DNA from: an uncultured Flavobacteriales bacterium
Lineage (GTDB): Bacteria; Bacteroidota; Bacteroidia; Flavobacteriales_D; Sanyastnellaceae
Reading direction: 5' to 3'
Assembly (NCBI GenBank): GCA_937897625.1
Contig: CALCNZ010000086.1
Location: 1-5,453 of the forward strand
DNA length: 5,453 nucleotides
The position numbers were made by a program, and so were the translations under genes. Each line of letters opens with the position of its first letter. Position 1 is the stretch's first letter. The notes under the pieces were generated by a model, which searched no databases, was not told the origin of the DNA, and saw only the letters and a list, made by a program, of their open reading frames with translations. Shown piece after piece: positions 5,340 through 5,453 of this stretch.

Positions 5340-5356
5340 TCAGAGGTAATTAAGCA

Positions 5357-5453
5357 ATGGGAACCCTCAGCAAAAAAATGAAAGCCGCAGTGGCACAGTA
5401 CGACAATTCAAAAACGTACACTTTGCCCGAAGCAGCGTCGCTTGTTAAGAAAA
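5357..5453 (+). CDS. rplA: Large ribosomal subunit protein uL1, N-terminal fragment
   Basis: Only the first 32 codons are in the window, reading MGTLSKKMKAAVAQ and later YTLPEAASLVKK, which align with the N-terminus of uL1 (E. coli MAKLTKRMR... then INEAIALLK). uL1 forms the mobile L1 stalk by the E site and often represses translation of rplK-rplA. The ATG at 5357 is preferred over an in-frame ATG at 5378 because it keeps the conserved N-terminal segment. GAGGT at 5343-5347, 9 bases before the ATG, is complementary to a standard anti-Shine-Dalgarno and is unusual among the genes here. The gene continues past the window end. Confidence 0.93.
   Translation, partial: MGTLSKKMKAAVAQYDNSKTYTLPEAASLVKK

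Overview
The window is a conserved translation and transcription housekeeping region, almost certainly from the Bacteroidota and probably the order Flavobacteriales. Three things point there. Two promoters match the phylum's TTTG-N19-TAnnTTTG pattern exactly. Most genes lack a Shine-Dalgarno sequence and have A-rich leaders instead. The bS21, EF-Tu and NusG proteins have the flavobacterial type of sequence. The genus cannot be fixed from the sequence alone.

Layout, with every gene on the + strand: the 3' end of an acyl-CoA dehydrogenase gene (1-602); rpsU with its own promoter and a strong terminator (605-909); a XerC-type tyrosine recombinase and a short ribosome hibernation factor as a close pair (921-2107); a second perfect promoter, immediately followed by a terminator-like hairpin and a boxA-like element (2125-2201); four tRNA genes, Thr(UGU), Tyr(GUA), Gly(UCC) and Thr(GGU); tuf (EF-Tu); a 15-bp hairpin; tRNA-Trp(CCA); secE; nusG; a structured leader; rplK; and the first 32 codons of rplA, cut by the window end. 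No gene-free stretch exceeds 300 bases.

The genes act together in protein synthesis. The tRNAs and EF-Tu deliver amino acids. bS21, uL11 and uL1 are ribosomal proteins. HPF idles ribosomes in poor conditions. SecE is part of the export channel. NusG links transcription to translation. The order Thr-Tyr-Gly-Thr-tuf followed by secE-nusG-rplK-rplA is the same as the E. coli thrU-tyrU-glyT-thrT-tufB / secE-nusG / rplKA region, here with tRNA-Trp inserted before secE.

I see no mobile element, CRISPR array, defence system or new multi-gene system. The parts worth a second look are regulatory: an rpsU leader without the strong Shine-Dalgarno usual in this phylum, a terminator hairpin abutting a promoter, a boxA-like site, a hairpin between tuf and tRNA-Trp/secE, and a folded rplK leader that may be the L1 operator.
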